Notes: generated from the sequence alone by a model not told the origin. DNA of 51,346 nucleotides from an uncultured Prevotellaceae bacterium (GCA_900320045.1 ONQT01000019.1:1-51346), one strand, 5' to 3'; positions 40,521-48,825 are shown, numbered from the stretch's first letter. Numbers and translations: made by a program.

Positions 40521-42885
40521 CCCATCCTCCCGTCTCCTGCTTCTTGCCCTTTGCCTCTACCTGGCAAGCTGTTCCATGACCAAGCACATTCCCGAGGGCG
40601 AACAGCTGTTTACAGGACTGGAGGACATTGAATACGTGACTATTCCAGAGAACGACTCCGTCAAGCAGAACAACGAGCGAGGGGAGCAGAACTTCATCAG
40701 CACACAGGAGGAAATGGAGGCTGCCCTGGCAGCAAAGCCCAACGGTTCACTCTTTGGCAGCAGCTACCACCGCCTACCCTTTTCCTGGGGCGTCACTGTC
40801 TATAACAAGTATTCGCAAAAGGACACGAAGTTTGCCCGCTGGATGACCAAGACCTTTGGCAAACAGCCTGTTCTCATGTCGTGGGTGAACCCTGGACTGC
40901 GAGCTACTGTAGGCAACAACGTGTTACGCAACCATGGTTACTTCCACGGACGCGTCGAATACCAGGCCATCACCCAAAAGAACCCCAAAGAGGCCAAGAT
41001 ACGCTATACCGTCATTCCTGGTCGCCTGTACTATATCGACAGCATAGCCTATCTGGGGTATCCTGCTGAAGCTGACAGTATGATTCACGCCACTCTTGAC
41101 GATGCCCTCATACATCGTGGTGATCCCTTCGTAGTGGCAGACATTGATGCCGAGCGTCAGCGTATCAGCACCCTGCTGCGTAACAACGGCTACTACTATT
41201 ACCAACCGGACTACGCCTCTTATCTTGCCGACACCTTCCGAGTCGACGGCAAGGCTCAGCTGCAGCTGCGACTGGCCAACGAGGTTCCGCCAGAAGCCAC
41301 GCACAAGTGGTATATCGGACGCATCAACATCAACATGCGCAAGACGTTCATGGAACAGCCTACCGACTCGTTCCACGGGCGTTTCCTCACCATCCGCTAC
41401 TCGGGCAAGAAGCCTCCCGTACGCCCCCGTGTGCTGCTGGCCGACATGAAACTTCGCCCTCGCAAGGCGTACAGCTATGAAGACTATCTGGAAACGAGCA
41501 GCAAGATTAACGCCACGGGACTGTTCTCTTCGACACAGTTTCAGTTTACGCCACGCGACAAGGACACGCTCGACCTGACGCTGAACTGCACCTTCAACAA
41601 GCCCTGGGACTTCTACATCGAGACGGATGTCAATGCCCGCACCATCGGGCGCGTGGGTCCTGAGCTCAAGATGGGTGTCACACGTCGCAATGCCTTCCGT
41701 GGTGCAGAGAAGATTGACGTCAACATCCATGGTTCCTATGAGTGGGCCACCAGCAACGGCTCCAGCATGAACAACTATGAGTATGGTGCCGATGCCTCCG
41801 TTGAGTTCCCGCGTATCATTGCACCTTTCATCTCGAACAAGATGTTCCGTCGCGACAAGAAGACCGGTCGCATCCGTCGTCGCCGAATGTTCTTCTCCAC
41901 ACCGTCGACGATAGCCAAGGCCGCCACGAACATCATTTATCGTCCTGGATACTACAAGATGCACGTTGTCTCAGGCGAATGGACCTACCGCTGGCAGACG
42001 TCGGAATGCAGTCGCCATGAGTTCTCGCCCCTGACCGTCAAATATCAGTTCATGAACAGCCACACGGCAGACTTCGACTCCGTCATGAACATCAACCCCT
42101 ATCTACGGGCTACCATGCAGGACTATTTCATTCCCGAGATGCGCTACACCTATACCTACACCAGCCCTTCGACGAAGATGAATCCCATTCGTTGGGAGAC
42201 CACCATTGCTGAATCGGGTAATGTCGTGGCGCTCTACGATGTGGCAACGGGAAAGAGTTGGAACGAGAAGAACAAGACGATGTTCAAGAACCCCTACTCG
42301 CAGTTCCTGAAGCTGGAGACTGACTTCTCCAAGACATGGACGCTGGACCGTTTCTCCAAGGTGGTAGGACATATCAATGCAGGCATTATCTACTCTTACG
42401 GCAACAGCGACTGGATACCTAATAGCGAGATGTTCTACGCAGGTGGTGCCAACAGCATACGTGCCTTCCCTGTACGTGGTCTGGGTCCTGGCAATTTCCC
42501 GGGTATTGCCAACAAGGCATACTCTTATCTGTTGCAGAATGGCGACATCAAACTGGTGATGAACCTCGAATACCGTCGACAGCTTTTCGGAAGTCTTCAT
42601 GGTGCCATCTTCCTGGATGCAGGTAATGTCTGGACACTAAACAACCCTAACGAGGGCTCAACGATGTCTCCCTACGACACCACCTTCCGACTAAAGAATC
42701 TGGGCAAGCAAATCGCCTTGAATACCGGCATCGGTATACGCTACGACCTCGACTTCCTCATTCTGCGTCTCGACTGGGGTCTCGGCCTTCACGTTCCCTA
42801 CGACAACGACCGTTCGGGCTACTTCAATGCACGCACCTTCAAGGGCGACCAGACATTGCATTTCGCCATCGGTTACCCGTTCTAA
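40507..42885 (+). CDS. tamL: TamL: BamA/TamA-family outer-membrane lipoprotein
   Basis: A 792-residue lipoprotein with a hydrophobic signal and the lipobox LASC, followed by 'SMTKHIPEGEQLFTG', characteristic of Bacteroidetes TamL. POTRA-like periplasmic domains follow (for example 'GYFHGRVEYQAI', 'NNGYYYYQPDYAS'), then a 16-strand barrel with the BamA family signature 'GGANSIRAFPVRGLGPG' and the aromatic C-terminal 'HFAIGYPF'. It works with TamB in outer-membrane biogenesis. It overlaps the tamB end by 14 bases. An ATG six bases earlier (40501) is possible; I prefer 40507 because MKRNN gives a normal signal peptide. Confidence 0.9.
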   Translation: MKRNNPSSRLLLLALCLYLASCSMTKHIPEGEQLFTGLEDIEYVTIPENDSVKQNNERGEQNFISTQEEMEAALAAKPNGSLFGSSYHRLPFSWGVTVYNKYSQKDTKFARWMTKTFGKQPVLMSWVNPGLRATVGNNVLRNHGYFHGRVEYQAITQKNPKEAKIRYTVIPGRLYYIDSIAYLGYPAEADSMIHATLDDALIHRGDPFVVADIDAERQRISTLLRNNGYYYYQPDYASYLADTFRVDGKAQLQLRLANEVPPEATHKWYIGRININMRKTFMEQPTDSFHGRFLTIRYSGKKPPVRPRVLLADMKLRPRKAYSYEDYLETSSKINATGLFSSTQFQFTPRDKDTLDLTLNCTFNKPWDFYIETDVNARTIGRVGPELKMGVTRRNAFRGAEKIDVNIHGSYEWATSNGSSMNNYEYGADASVEFPRIIAPFISNKMFRRDKKTGRIRRRRMFFSTPSTIAKAATNIIYRPGYYKMHVVSGEWTYRWQTSECSRHEFSPLTVKYQFMNSHTADFDSVMNINPYLRATMQDYFIPEMRYTYTYTSPSTKMNPIRWETTIAESGNVVALYDVATGKSWNEKNKTMFKNPYSQFLKLETDFSKTWTLDRFSKVVGHINAGIIYSYGNSDWIPNSEMFYAGGANSIRAFPVRGLGPGNFPGIANKAYSYLLQNGDIKLVMNLEYRRQLFGSLHGAIFLDAGNVWTLNNPNEGSTMSPYDTTFRLKNLGKQIALNTGIGIRYDLDFLILRLDWGLGLHVPYDNDRSGYFNARTFKGDQTLHFAIGYPF

Positions 42886-42924
42886 GAGGGGGCTTTCCCC
42901 AAAAACAAAAAGGATGTTGTTGGT

Positions 42925-45573
42925 CTAATCCAGGTCAACGACCGTAATGCCTGCACCACCAAACTGTACGTGTTCGTCCTTGGCTTTCTTGACATTAGGC
43001 ACGGTGTTCAGGTATTGACGGATGAGCTGACGCAAGATGCCTGTTCCCGTTCCATGCAGGATGCGAACACGACTCATGCCCATCAAGATGGCGTCGTCAA
43101 TGAAGTGCATCACGGTATCGACAGCCTCGTCGCCACGCATGCCGCGAACGTCCAGATCCTGGTGGAAGTTCTGCTTGCGGTCCTCCATCGTTGCTCGTGT
43201 CATGTGCGATGTCTGAATGGCCAGATGGGCATGCTTATCGACAGTTCCACCACCCTGAGAGGCGCTGGGGGAGGTTCGCTCCAGCTGTTCCAGCTTCACC
43301 TTGCTTCTCAGTCCACCGAAGATGACCGTCACCTGTTTCCCCTGAATAGCCTCTATCTCGCCCACACTCGTCGTTCCCTTGATACGGACACTGTCGCCTG
43401 GCTGTAGAGGACGATGCTCATCGTTCATACTGGCTCTTGCACGTTCTGCCAACTTCTCGCTCGTAGCCTTTTGCTGTGCATCTTTTTCCGTCTTACGCTG
43501 CTGCTTGCGAGCCTTGCGCTCTTCCATCTGCCGCAGCTTGCGGGCAAAATCCTCCTCACTCATCAGACCACGCGTGTCGTCGTTGACCACCTGCTCGCGG
43601 AACTGGTTCAGCTCCTCACGCACCAGTCTCGTATATTCTTTCTCAGCCTGTGCTTCCTTGATTTCGCGGATAGCGTTCTCAATGCGGCGATTGGCTTCGC
43701 TCAGCAACTCCTCAGCCTGTTGTTGGGCACGCTTCAAAATGGCCTTGCGCTCACGTTCTATCTCCTCAAGACTCGCATCCAACCGCTCACCGGTAGCCTC
43801 CAACCGCTTCTCGTGCTGGTGGATGGTCTGGCGCTTACCTTCCCAGTAGCGCTTGTCGCGCACAATGTCTTGCAGGTACTTGTCGCTCTGGATATAGTCA
43901 GAGCCCACAATCTCTGAGGCATCGTTGATGACCTCTTCGGGAATGCCCGTCTTGCGGGCAATCTCAATGGCAAAGCTGGAGCCTGGCTGACCGATGCTGA
44001 GCTGGAACAATGCCTGCATCTGGTGGCGGTCGTACAGCATGGCACCATTAACCACTCCCGGATGATCCTCCGCAAAATGCTTCAGATTCTGATAGTGTGT
44101 GGTAATCACGCCAAAGGCACGCTTCTTCCAGAACTGCTTCAGCACGGCCTCGGCAATAGCACCGCCAATGGTAGGCTCAGTACCGCCTCCAAACTCATCG
44201 ATGAGCAGCAACGTACGCTCGTTGGCCTGCTTCATCATGTTCTTCATGTTCAGCAGATGACTGGAGTACGTCGACAAGTCGTCAGCAATAGACTGCTCAT
44301 CACCGATGTCTATCATGATGTTCTGGAACACACCGCATGTCGAGCGGTCGCCAATGGGAACAGACAGTCCACATTGCAGCATATACTGCAACAGGCCCAC
44401 AGTCTTCAGGCACACCGACTTACCTCCGGCATTGGGACCGGAGATAATGAGCAAGAACCCCTCCCGTCCTCCCCCAGGGGGAGTGCCTGTGGCGGTTTGT
44501 TGATTGCTTCTCGCCAGGTCCTCCTCCCTTTGGGGGAGGTCGGGAGAGGTGAGCCTAATATCCAGCGGCACCACCTTCTTGCCCTGCTTCGCCAGCGAGC
44601 GTTGCAGCAGCGGGTGAATGGCACGAATCCAGTCCATGACAGGCGTCTCCTGCACCTCTGGTTCGAAGGCTTGCATCTGCTCAGCCATGTTGGCCTTGGC
44701 CTGTATGAGGTCTATCTGTGCCAGGAAGCGATAGCTGTCCAGCACCTCCTGCACATGGGGACGCAACTCGTCGCTGAACACGGTTAGGATGCGGATGATC
44801 TCCCGTCGCTCAGCAGCCTCCAGTTCACGCACCTTGTTGTTGGCCTCCACCACCTCGGCAGGTTCGATGAACACCGTCTTACCCGTTGCCGACTCGTCGT
44901 GCACAATACCCTTGATACGACGTTTCAGTCCTGGCGCAACAGGTATCATCAGTCGTCCGTCGCGCATCGTTGGCGCCACATCCTGTGCCACCAACCCGTC
45001 GCGTTGAGCAGCATGCAATATAGTATATAAGGTACGCGAAATGCCTCCCGACGTCTGCTCGATGTCGTGACGAATACCCGCCAGCACCATCGATGCAGAA
45101 TCCTTGATTTTTCCGAACTTGTCCAAGATAGAGTCTATACGACGTATCATGGCAGGAAACGTCTGCACATCCTCTGCCAACCGGTGCAGGGCAGGATATT
45201 CATAACGGGGTTCGAATCCCTCTCTCTCCGCATCCTCTGAACGATTCAGGAAGTTAACGACGACGCCTATGGTCTCCAAAGAACGACGCAGGTCCCACAG
45301 TTCCTCCTCTTCCAAATGCGTATTCTCCAGACGAATGCGGGCCACAGACTCGCGGACATCGAAGAAGAAGTTCAGCTCCGGCTTCTCCGTAGCCTGTTGC
45401 AAGCGGCGGAACTCGCGCACCTGCTCCAGCCATTCGTTCACCGTAGCAGCCTGCTCACTAAAGCCCAACTCGTCCACCCTCTCTTTGCCCAGGGTCGACA
45501 GACAATGCTCCTTCAGCAGCCGCCGTATCTCGTCGAAACCAATCTTCGATTCAAAGTTCTTTGGATAAATCAT
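42925..45573 (-). CDS. mutS2: endonuclease MutS2 with in-frame repeat insertions
   Basis: An 882-residue MutS2. It has an N-terminal clamp/core region, Walker A in 'ISGPNAGGKSVCLK' (about 374-381), Walker B 'TLLLIDEFGGGTEP', a long coiled coil (about 600-720) and a C-terminal Smr nuclease domain with 'LDVRGMRGDEA' and 'LHGTGTGILR'. MutS2 acts on recombination intermediates and collided ribosomes, depending on species. Two insertions look foreign. Residues about 343-372 come from an 86-bp inverted-repeat element (44461-44546) just before the Walker A strand. Residues about 114-122 (EREGFEPR) come from 26 bp identical to the tRNA-Ser 3' end (45207-45232). The gene remains open throughout. The -7 element ends only four bases before the ATG. 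Confidence 0.93.
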   Translation of the reverse strand: MIYPKNFESKIGFDEIRRLLKEHCLSTLGKERVDELGFSEQAATVNEWLEQVREFRRLQQATEKPELNFFFDVRESVARIRLENTHLEEEELWDLRRSLETIGVVVNFLNRSEDAEREGFEPRYEYPALHRLAEDVQTFPAMIRRIDSILDKFGKIKDSASMVLAGIRHDIEQTSGGISRTLYTILHAAQRDGLVAQDVAPTMRDGRLMIPVAPGLKRRIKGIVHDESATGKTVFIEPAEVVEANNKVRELEAAERREIIRILTVFSDELRPHVQEVLDSYRFLAQIDLIQAKANMAEQMQAFEPEVQETPVMDWIRAIHPLLQRSLAKQGKKVVPLDIRLTSPDLPQREEDLARSNQQTATGTPPGGGREGFLLIISGPNAGGKSVCLKTVGLLQYMLQCGLSVPIGDRSTCGVFQNIMIDIGDEQSIADDLSTYSSHLLNMKNMMKQANERTLLLIDEFGGGTEPTIGGAIAEAVLKQFWKKRAFGVITTHYQNLKHFAEDHPGVVNGAMLYDRHQMQALFQLSIGQPGSSFAIEIARKTGIPEEVINDASEIVGSDYIQSDKYLQDIVRDKRYWEGKRQTIHQHEKRLEATGERLDASLEEIERERKAILKRAQQQAEELLSEANRRIENAIREIKEAQAEKEYTRLVREELNQFREQVVNDDTRGLMSEEDFARKLRQMEERKARKQQRKTEKDAQQKATSEKLAERARASMNDEHRPLQPGDSVRIKGTTSVGEIEAIQGKQVTVIFGGLRSKVKLEQLERTSPSASQGGGTVDKHAHLAIQTSHMTRATMEDRKQNFHQDLDVRGMRGDEAVDTVMHFIDDAILMGMSRVRILHGTGTGILRQLIRQYLNTVPNVKKAKDEHVQFGGAGITVVDLD
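44461..44546. repeat. 86-bp inverted-repeat (MITE-like) element inside mutS2
   Basis: Terminal repeats CTCCCGTCCTCCCCC (44461-44475) and GGGGGAGGTCGGGAG (44532-44546) pair at 14 of 15 positions. On the minus strand it is read through without a stop ('SPDLPQREEDLARSNQQTAT', then proline/glycine-rich). The same phrase is familiar from unrelated Bacteroidetes proteins, so it is probably a dispersed element. Confidence 0.8.
45207..45232. repeat. 26-bp copy of the tRNA-Ser 3' end inside mutS2
   Basis: Identical over 26 bases to 45773-45798, which covers the T-arm and acceptor end of tRNA-Ser and the next two bases. On the mutS2 strand it is read EREGFEPR. The orientation is the same as the tRNA gene (plus strand). 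Confidence 0.9.
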
Positions 45574-45576
45574 GCT

Positions 45577-45585
45577 GCAAAGGTA
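45577..45585 (-). promoter_or_regulatory. -7 element TACCTTTGC of mutS2
   Basis: On the minus strand TACCTTTG ends at 45578 and the ATG starts at 45573, so the transcript would have almost no leader. Confidence 0.6.
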
Positions 45586-45624
45586 CGCATTTTACCGCTT
45601 ACCTGCAAAAAAGTCCACTAAAAA

Positions 45625-45656
45625 TTTGGTTAATTCAGAAAAACTATGTAATTTTG
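45625..45656 (+). promoter_or_regulatory. promoter of tRNA-Ser
   Basis: TTTG (45625-45628), 20 bases, TAATTTTG (45649-45656), 27 bases before the tRNA 5' end. It diverges from the mutS2 promoter. Confidence 0.85.
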
Positions 45657-45683
45657 CAGCCGCTTTCAAGACATCGAAGCACT

Positions 45684-45768
45684 GGAGAGATGGTAGAGTG
45701 GTCGATTACAGTAGTCTTGAAAACTACCGTACCGAGAGGTACCGGGGGTTCGAATCCCTCTCTCTCCG
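45684..45768 (+). tRNA. tRNA-Ser (TGA)
   Basis: An 85-base class II tRNA without encoded CCA. Acceptor GGAGAGA/TCTCTCC with G73, D-arm with GGTAGAGTGGTCGA, anticodon arm GTAGT-CTTGAAA-ACTAC giving anticodon TGA, a long variable arm (TACC GAGA GGTA) and T-arm CGGGGGTTCGAATCCCTC. The discriminator G and long variable arm fit serine. The last 28 bases are duplicated immediately downstream (45769-45796), so a second T-arm plus acceptor half follows the gene before the terminator. Confidence 0.95.
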
Positions 45769-45796
45769 ACCGGGGGTTCGAATCCCTCTCTCTCCG
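45741..45796 (+). repeat. 28-bp perfect tandem duplication of the tRNA-Ser 3' end
   Basis: Units 45741-45768 and 45769-45796 are identical and cover the end of the variable arm, the T-arm and the 3' acceptor strand. A third partial copy lies at 45207-45232 in mutS2. Confidence 0.95.
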
Positions 45797-45801
45797 CAAA
45801 G

Positions 45802-45835
45802 AGTTCAATGAGTAATCTCGTTGGACTTTTTTTTT
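45802..45835 (+). terminator. terminator of tRNA-Ser
   Basis: Stem AGTTCAATGAG / CTCGTTGGACT (11 bp with two G-T pairs), loop TAAT, followed by a T run to 45835. Confidence 0.9.
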
Positions 45836-45854
45836 ATGTCCCAATCAAGCTACG

Positions 45855-46178
45855 TCAGAAGATTCGTTCCATCATCATCCACTTCTCGCTGCTCGGGGCA
45901 TCAGGACTACAGCCCTGGAACTGCGCCACATAGGCCTCCCACTCTGCCTGGCGGGGCAATGTGGCGAGACGCGCCATATCCCGCTGCCAGTCGAAATCGT
46001 CCACCGTGTCGCAAATCATAAAGAGGTTGCGCCCGCGACGGTATATCTGCATATCCAGAATGCCTACCTGCCGCTGACCTTCAATCACTTCAGGCCACAC
46101 ATGAGCATGGGCCTCCACATATTTCGCTATCATCTGCTCGTCGTCAACGAGCTGCAAAGTCTGACAATACCTTTTCAT
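45855..46178 (-). CDS. rhaM: L-rhamnose mutarotase
   Basis: A 107-residue protein of the RhaM/DUF718 family. Diagnostic stretches are 'MKRYCQTLQLVDD', 'YVEAHAHVWPEVIEG' (catalytic His region), 'DMQIYRRGRNLFMIC' and a terminal 'WMMMERIF'. It interconverts alpha and beta L-rhamnose in the cytoplasm. No other rhamnose genes are adjacent, but it would help use the rhamnose released from rhamnogalacturonan by the 2.6-7 kb enzymes. It shares its 3' side with the tRNA-Ser terminator region. Confidence 0.9.
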   Translation of the reverse strand: MKRYCQTLQLVDDEQMIAKYVEAHAHVWPEVIEGQRQVGILDMQIYRRGRNLFMICDTVDDFDWQRDMARLATLPRQAEWEAYVAQFQGCSPDAPSSEKWMMMERIF

Positions 46179-46211
46179 TTCTTTCTCTATTTTTTGTTTT
46201 CAACATGAAAC

Positions 46212-46856
46212 TCATGTTATTTTTACTCGATTAAACATGTCCCGATAGCATGCCACCTTCTTGTCAAAGGATAGCGGGTATGCTCGCGAACTGCTGGGCA
46301 GTCTATACAATAGCAAACCGCCTCCATTCGTCAGATTCGTGCTATTCGTGTTCGCTATCTCAATATACGCATTCACTTTCGGCACATCCGTTATCCCCAT
46401 CGTCCTGCAAATCGTTTCTGTAGCCTTCTCGCCCGTCGTGACGATAGCGCGAAGATGGGGCAACTGGGCCACAAGCGCACGAATGTCCGTAGGTTCCACA
46501 ACCTCCAGGAATTTGTCGGAAGCGTTGTCCTGCAACCGCCGGATAGCAGTAGAGGTATCATAGAACGCCAGACCTTTCTCTTGGCAGAACGCCACAATGT
46601 CGTCAATCTTAAAGCGCTTGTGCTCCGTATCGACGAAATGGTTCTTGTCACCAAAGAATATCTGCCCCTCAATGCGCCAGTGGTCGTTGATGAAGTTCGG
46701 GTAGTAAAAGTCCATGCACCACCGCTTCCGCTGTGGCGGGAAACTGCCCAAGAACAACACCCTCGCATGCTCAGGCAGGAAAGGTCGTAGCGGATGATAC
46801 TCGATCCCCTCCCTGCTCCGATGGATATGTTCCGTATTCAGCCAACTGTCCTTCAT
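46212..46856 (-). CDS. uracil-DNA glycosylase-superfamily protein
   Basis: A 214-residue DNA glycosylase-like protein. 'ARVLFLGSFPPQRKRWCMDFYYPN' followed by 'DHWRIEGQIFFG' is the signature of a Mug/UDG-superfamily branch common in Bacteroidetes, and 'IVTTGEKATETI' marks the second active-site strand. It would remove mispaired or damaged bases; specificity is unknown. I start at the ATG at 46856 because a -7 element at 46880-46888 lies inside the longer frame that opens at 46940. Near residue 170 'ANTNSTNLTNGG' interrupts the fold and is encoded by a tandem ATTCG repeat (46326-46354), probably an insertion. Confidence 0.8.
   Translation of the reverse strand: MKDSWLNTEHIHRSREGIEYHPLRPFLPEHARVLFLGSFPPQRKRWCMDFYYPNFINDHWRIEGQIFFGDKNHFVDTEHKRFKIDDIVAFCQEKGLAFYDTSTAIRRLQDNASDKFLEVVEPTDIRALVAQLPHLRAIVTTGEKATETICRTMGITDVPKVNAYIEIANTNSTNLTNGGGLLLYRLPSSSRAYPLSFDKKVACYRDMFNRVKIT
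46326..46354. repeat. ATTCGT repeat inside the glycosylase gene
   Basis: Three ATTCG words at 9-bp spacing (46326, 46335, 46344) with a trailing TTCG. Translated on the minus strand as NTNSTNLTN. Confidence 0.7.
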
Positions 46857-46879
46857 TCCTATTTTGTATATACTCTGCT

Positions 46880-46888
46880 GCAAAAATA
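46880..46888 (-). promoter_or_regulatory. -7 element TATTTTTGC of the glycosylase gene
   Basis: On the minus strand TATTTTTGC lies 24 bases before the ATG at 46856 and decides that start. Confidence 0.6.
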
Positions 46889-46925
46889 ATAAGAATTTTG
46901 CAATCTTTATCAGAAAAACCGACTT

Positions 46926-47002
46926 TTTTTCATTTCCCATTTTTAATTTTTAATTATTCATTTCCCATTTTTAATTTTTCATTTTTCATTTTTAATTTTT
47001 AA
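46926..47002. repeat. AT-rich low-complexity tract
   Basis: Alternating CATTTCCCATTTTTAATTTTTAATT-type words over about 75 bases between two minus-strand genes. No gene is visible in it. Similar AATTAACAATT-type tracts occur at 32166-32200 and 34156-34182. Confidence 0.7.
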
Positions 47003-47029
47003 TTCCCTTCCCTTCCCTCCACTTACATT

Positions 47030-47929
47030 TTAGAACGTCAGATGGGTCTCACCATCCCAGTCGGTATTCACCGTCACACTACCAATGGTGGTCGATGACG
47101 AACCGCTGCCGTTAAAGAACGCGCCCGAGAGCCACGTGATGTGGTTCTGCTGCATCGGCACATCAAACTGTCGGTTGTACAACTCATTGCCGCTGGCATC
47201 GAGGGCTGTCACCGTCAGCGTGATGTTGTCCGATAAGTCGTGCAGGAACGTGTACAGGTCGAATTGCTTCTGGCCAGCCGTCACAGTAAACTTCACGTCC
47301 TGCTTGCTGGCCACACATCCCAAGCCCGTGGTGGCATCGAAAGCCCCACTGCCGCCCGTATAGTAGAACCGCATCGTCTTGACTTCTGCGGGGATGTCGT
47401 CGGTAATCACAAACCGGCACAAGGCCACAATACGGTCCAGCGACACCTCGTATTCCACCTGTTCTTCACCGATGGTCACCTCGCCATAGCACAAGAAGGT
47501 GTCGGAAAAACCAGTTGCGTTCGTAAACTGTATCTTCGTGGGATCAGTCATCGTGGGGTTGCCATTGGCACTATGACCTACCACCACCAGCTGGTAGGTG
47601 CCCTCCTCCAGTTGGAAGGCACACTGTCCAAAGCCTGCCTTGTCCGATGTCTGGTTAATCTGCTTGAGACGCATGCCGCCTTCATCGTAGATGGCGAAGT
47701 TCAGCCGCTTGCACACATCAGAAACAGGCTCCGCCCCACGTGTCAGACTCCCAAACGGAGTCTGTTCTATCTGACAAACGCTGACATGCAGGTTGCCGTT
47801 CTTGTCACCTGAAGTGCTAGTGTCTTCCGTCATGAGAGCCTTCTCGCACGCCACCAGCACGCACAGTACCACCATCGTGCACACCATGCCTGTCGGAATC
47901 AATAGTTTCTTCATAGCTATGCCTGCCAT
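47030..47929 (-). CDS. FimB/Mfa2-family fimbrial anchor-like lipoprotein (second of pair)
   Basis: A 299-residue predicted lipoprotein: hydrophobic signal and lipobox VLVAC. The body has the Mfa2-type pattern 'LNFAIYDEGGMRLKQINQ', 'FQLEEGTYQLVVVGHSANGNP', 'VEYEVSLDRIVALCRFVI' and a C-terminal 'LTVTALDASGNELYNRQFDVPMQQNHITWLSGAFF'. Family members anchor or cap fimbriae on the outer membrane. The ATG at 47929 overlaps the stop of the gene before (TAATG), which favours this start and translational coupling; an internal Met at 47914 would give a more usual signal peptide. Confidence 0.82.
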   Translation of the reverse strand: MAGIAMKKLLIPTGMVCTMVVLCVLVACEKALMTEDTSTSGDKNGNLHVSVCQIEQTPFGSLTRGAEPVSDVCKRLNFAIYDEGGMRLKQINQTSDKAGFGQCAFQLEEGTYQLVVVGHSANGNPTMTDPTKIQFTNATGFSDTFLCYGEVTIGEEQVEYEVSLDRIVALCRFVITDDIPAEVKTMRFYYTGGSGAFDATTGLGCVASKQDVKFTVTAGQKQFDLYTFLHDLSDNITLTVTALDASGNELYNRQFDVPMQQNHITWLSGAFFNGSGSSSTTIGSVTVNTDWDGETHLTF

Positions 47930-48825
47930 TAGAAGTTCACGTTATGGTCTGTCAGCCATTCCGTCTCCAGCTGGAAAGCACTCGAAGCCACCGCTGTCGA
48001 GTTAAACAACGGACCAGTCAGGATCGTCTTCTTATTCCGCTGCAAAGGCACGTTGGCCACAAACTTGGTAAACATCACGTCCTCGTTCTCGTCCAGCACC
48101 TCAAGGGTGATGTCCATGGTCTGCGCGTCCGTTGCCAAGAACACGTAGCTACCGATGTCCACCTTGTTTCCCACCGCAGCAGAAGGGGTGTTCGTAACCG
48201 CAAAACCGGTATTGCTCGTAGCCAATCCCGTCGTGGGGTTAAAGCTCCTGCTTCCAGCAGAATACGTCGTCCTGACCTTGCTGACACCAGCCACACGGTT
48301 ATCTGTTGACACGACCTGCACCTTTGCGATGATACGGTTCAGGGTCGCATTCAGGTTCACCGCATTCGTATTCGCGATATTCACCGCCTGCGTAGCACAG
48401 AACGTCTCACGCGCCCGCTCACTGGTGTATCCTGCCGCCGTCGGACTCGTCAATGTAAACACATCACCGTCGTACCACCCGCGACCGACAACCACCATCG
48501 TATAGCTACCGACGGGCAGGTTGCACGAGAACACACCGAATGTCGTGTAGCCCCCCTGCCCTCTCACCTGAGTCGTCTTATACACCTCCGTCTCTCCCGA
48601 GTAGAAAGCCAGGTCTATCGCTCCCACAGGCGTATAATCGTCCACATCCTGTGCCGCACGTCGTGGGGTCTCGAACGCCTCCTGACTGACCGAGAATCCC
48701 GACACCCGCACCATCACCGGTGCTGTAGCCTTTTCCGTCTGAGCATTATTCACCATGTTCTCACTCTCCTTGCTGCAAGCAGCAACCAGCAGGACTAATC
48801 CTGCCATGAAAAAAAACTTTTTCAT
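47929..48825 (-). CDS. FimB/Mfa2-family fimbrial anchor-like lipoprotein (first of pair)
   Basis: A 298-residue lipoprotein: MKKFFFMAGLVLLVAAC with the lipobox Cys at 17. Its layout parallels the downstream gene: 'IDLAFYSGETEVYKT', 'CNLPVGSYTMVVVGRGW', 'VNLNATLNRIIAKVQVV' and 'NVPLQRNKKTILTGPLFN', the last matching the end region of its neighbour. The two are probably duplicated paralogues acting in one fimbrial or surface structure. No major fimbrillin gene is adjacent. A terminator-like hairpin lies 25-60 bases upstream of its start, leaving little room for a promoter. Confidence 0.8.
   Translation of the reverse strand: MKKFFFMAGLVLLVAACSKESENMVNNAQTEKATAPVMVRVSGFSVSQEAFETPRRAAQDVDDYTPVGAIDLAFYSGETEVYKTTQVRGQGGYTTFGVFSCNLPVGSYTMVVVGRGWYDGDVFTLTSPTAAGYTSERARETFCATQAVNIANTNAVNLNATLNRIIAKVQVVSTDNRVAGVSKVRTTYSAGSRSFNPTTGLATSNTGFAVTNTPSAAVGNKVDIGSYVFLATDAQTMDITLEVLDENEDVMFTKFVANVPLQRNKKTILTGPLFNSTAVASSAFQLETEWLTDHNVNF

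Noticed and set aside
45561-45815. ORFs across tRNA-Ser with [14 protein letters not shown]-type phrases
   Set aside because: These are the well-known spurious translations of tRNA genes; the DNA is a tRNA with a duplicated 3' end.
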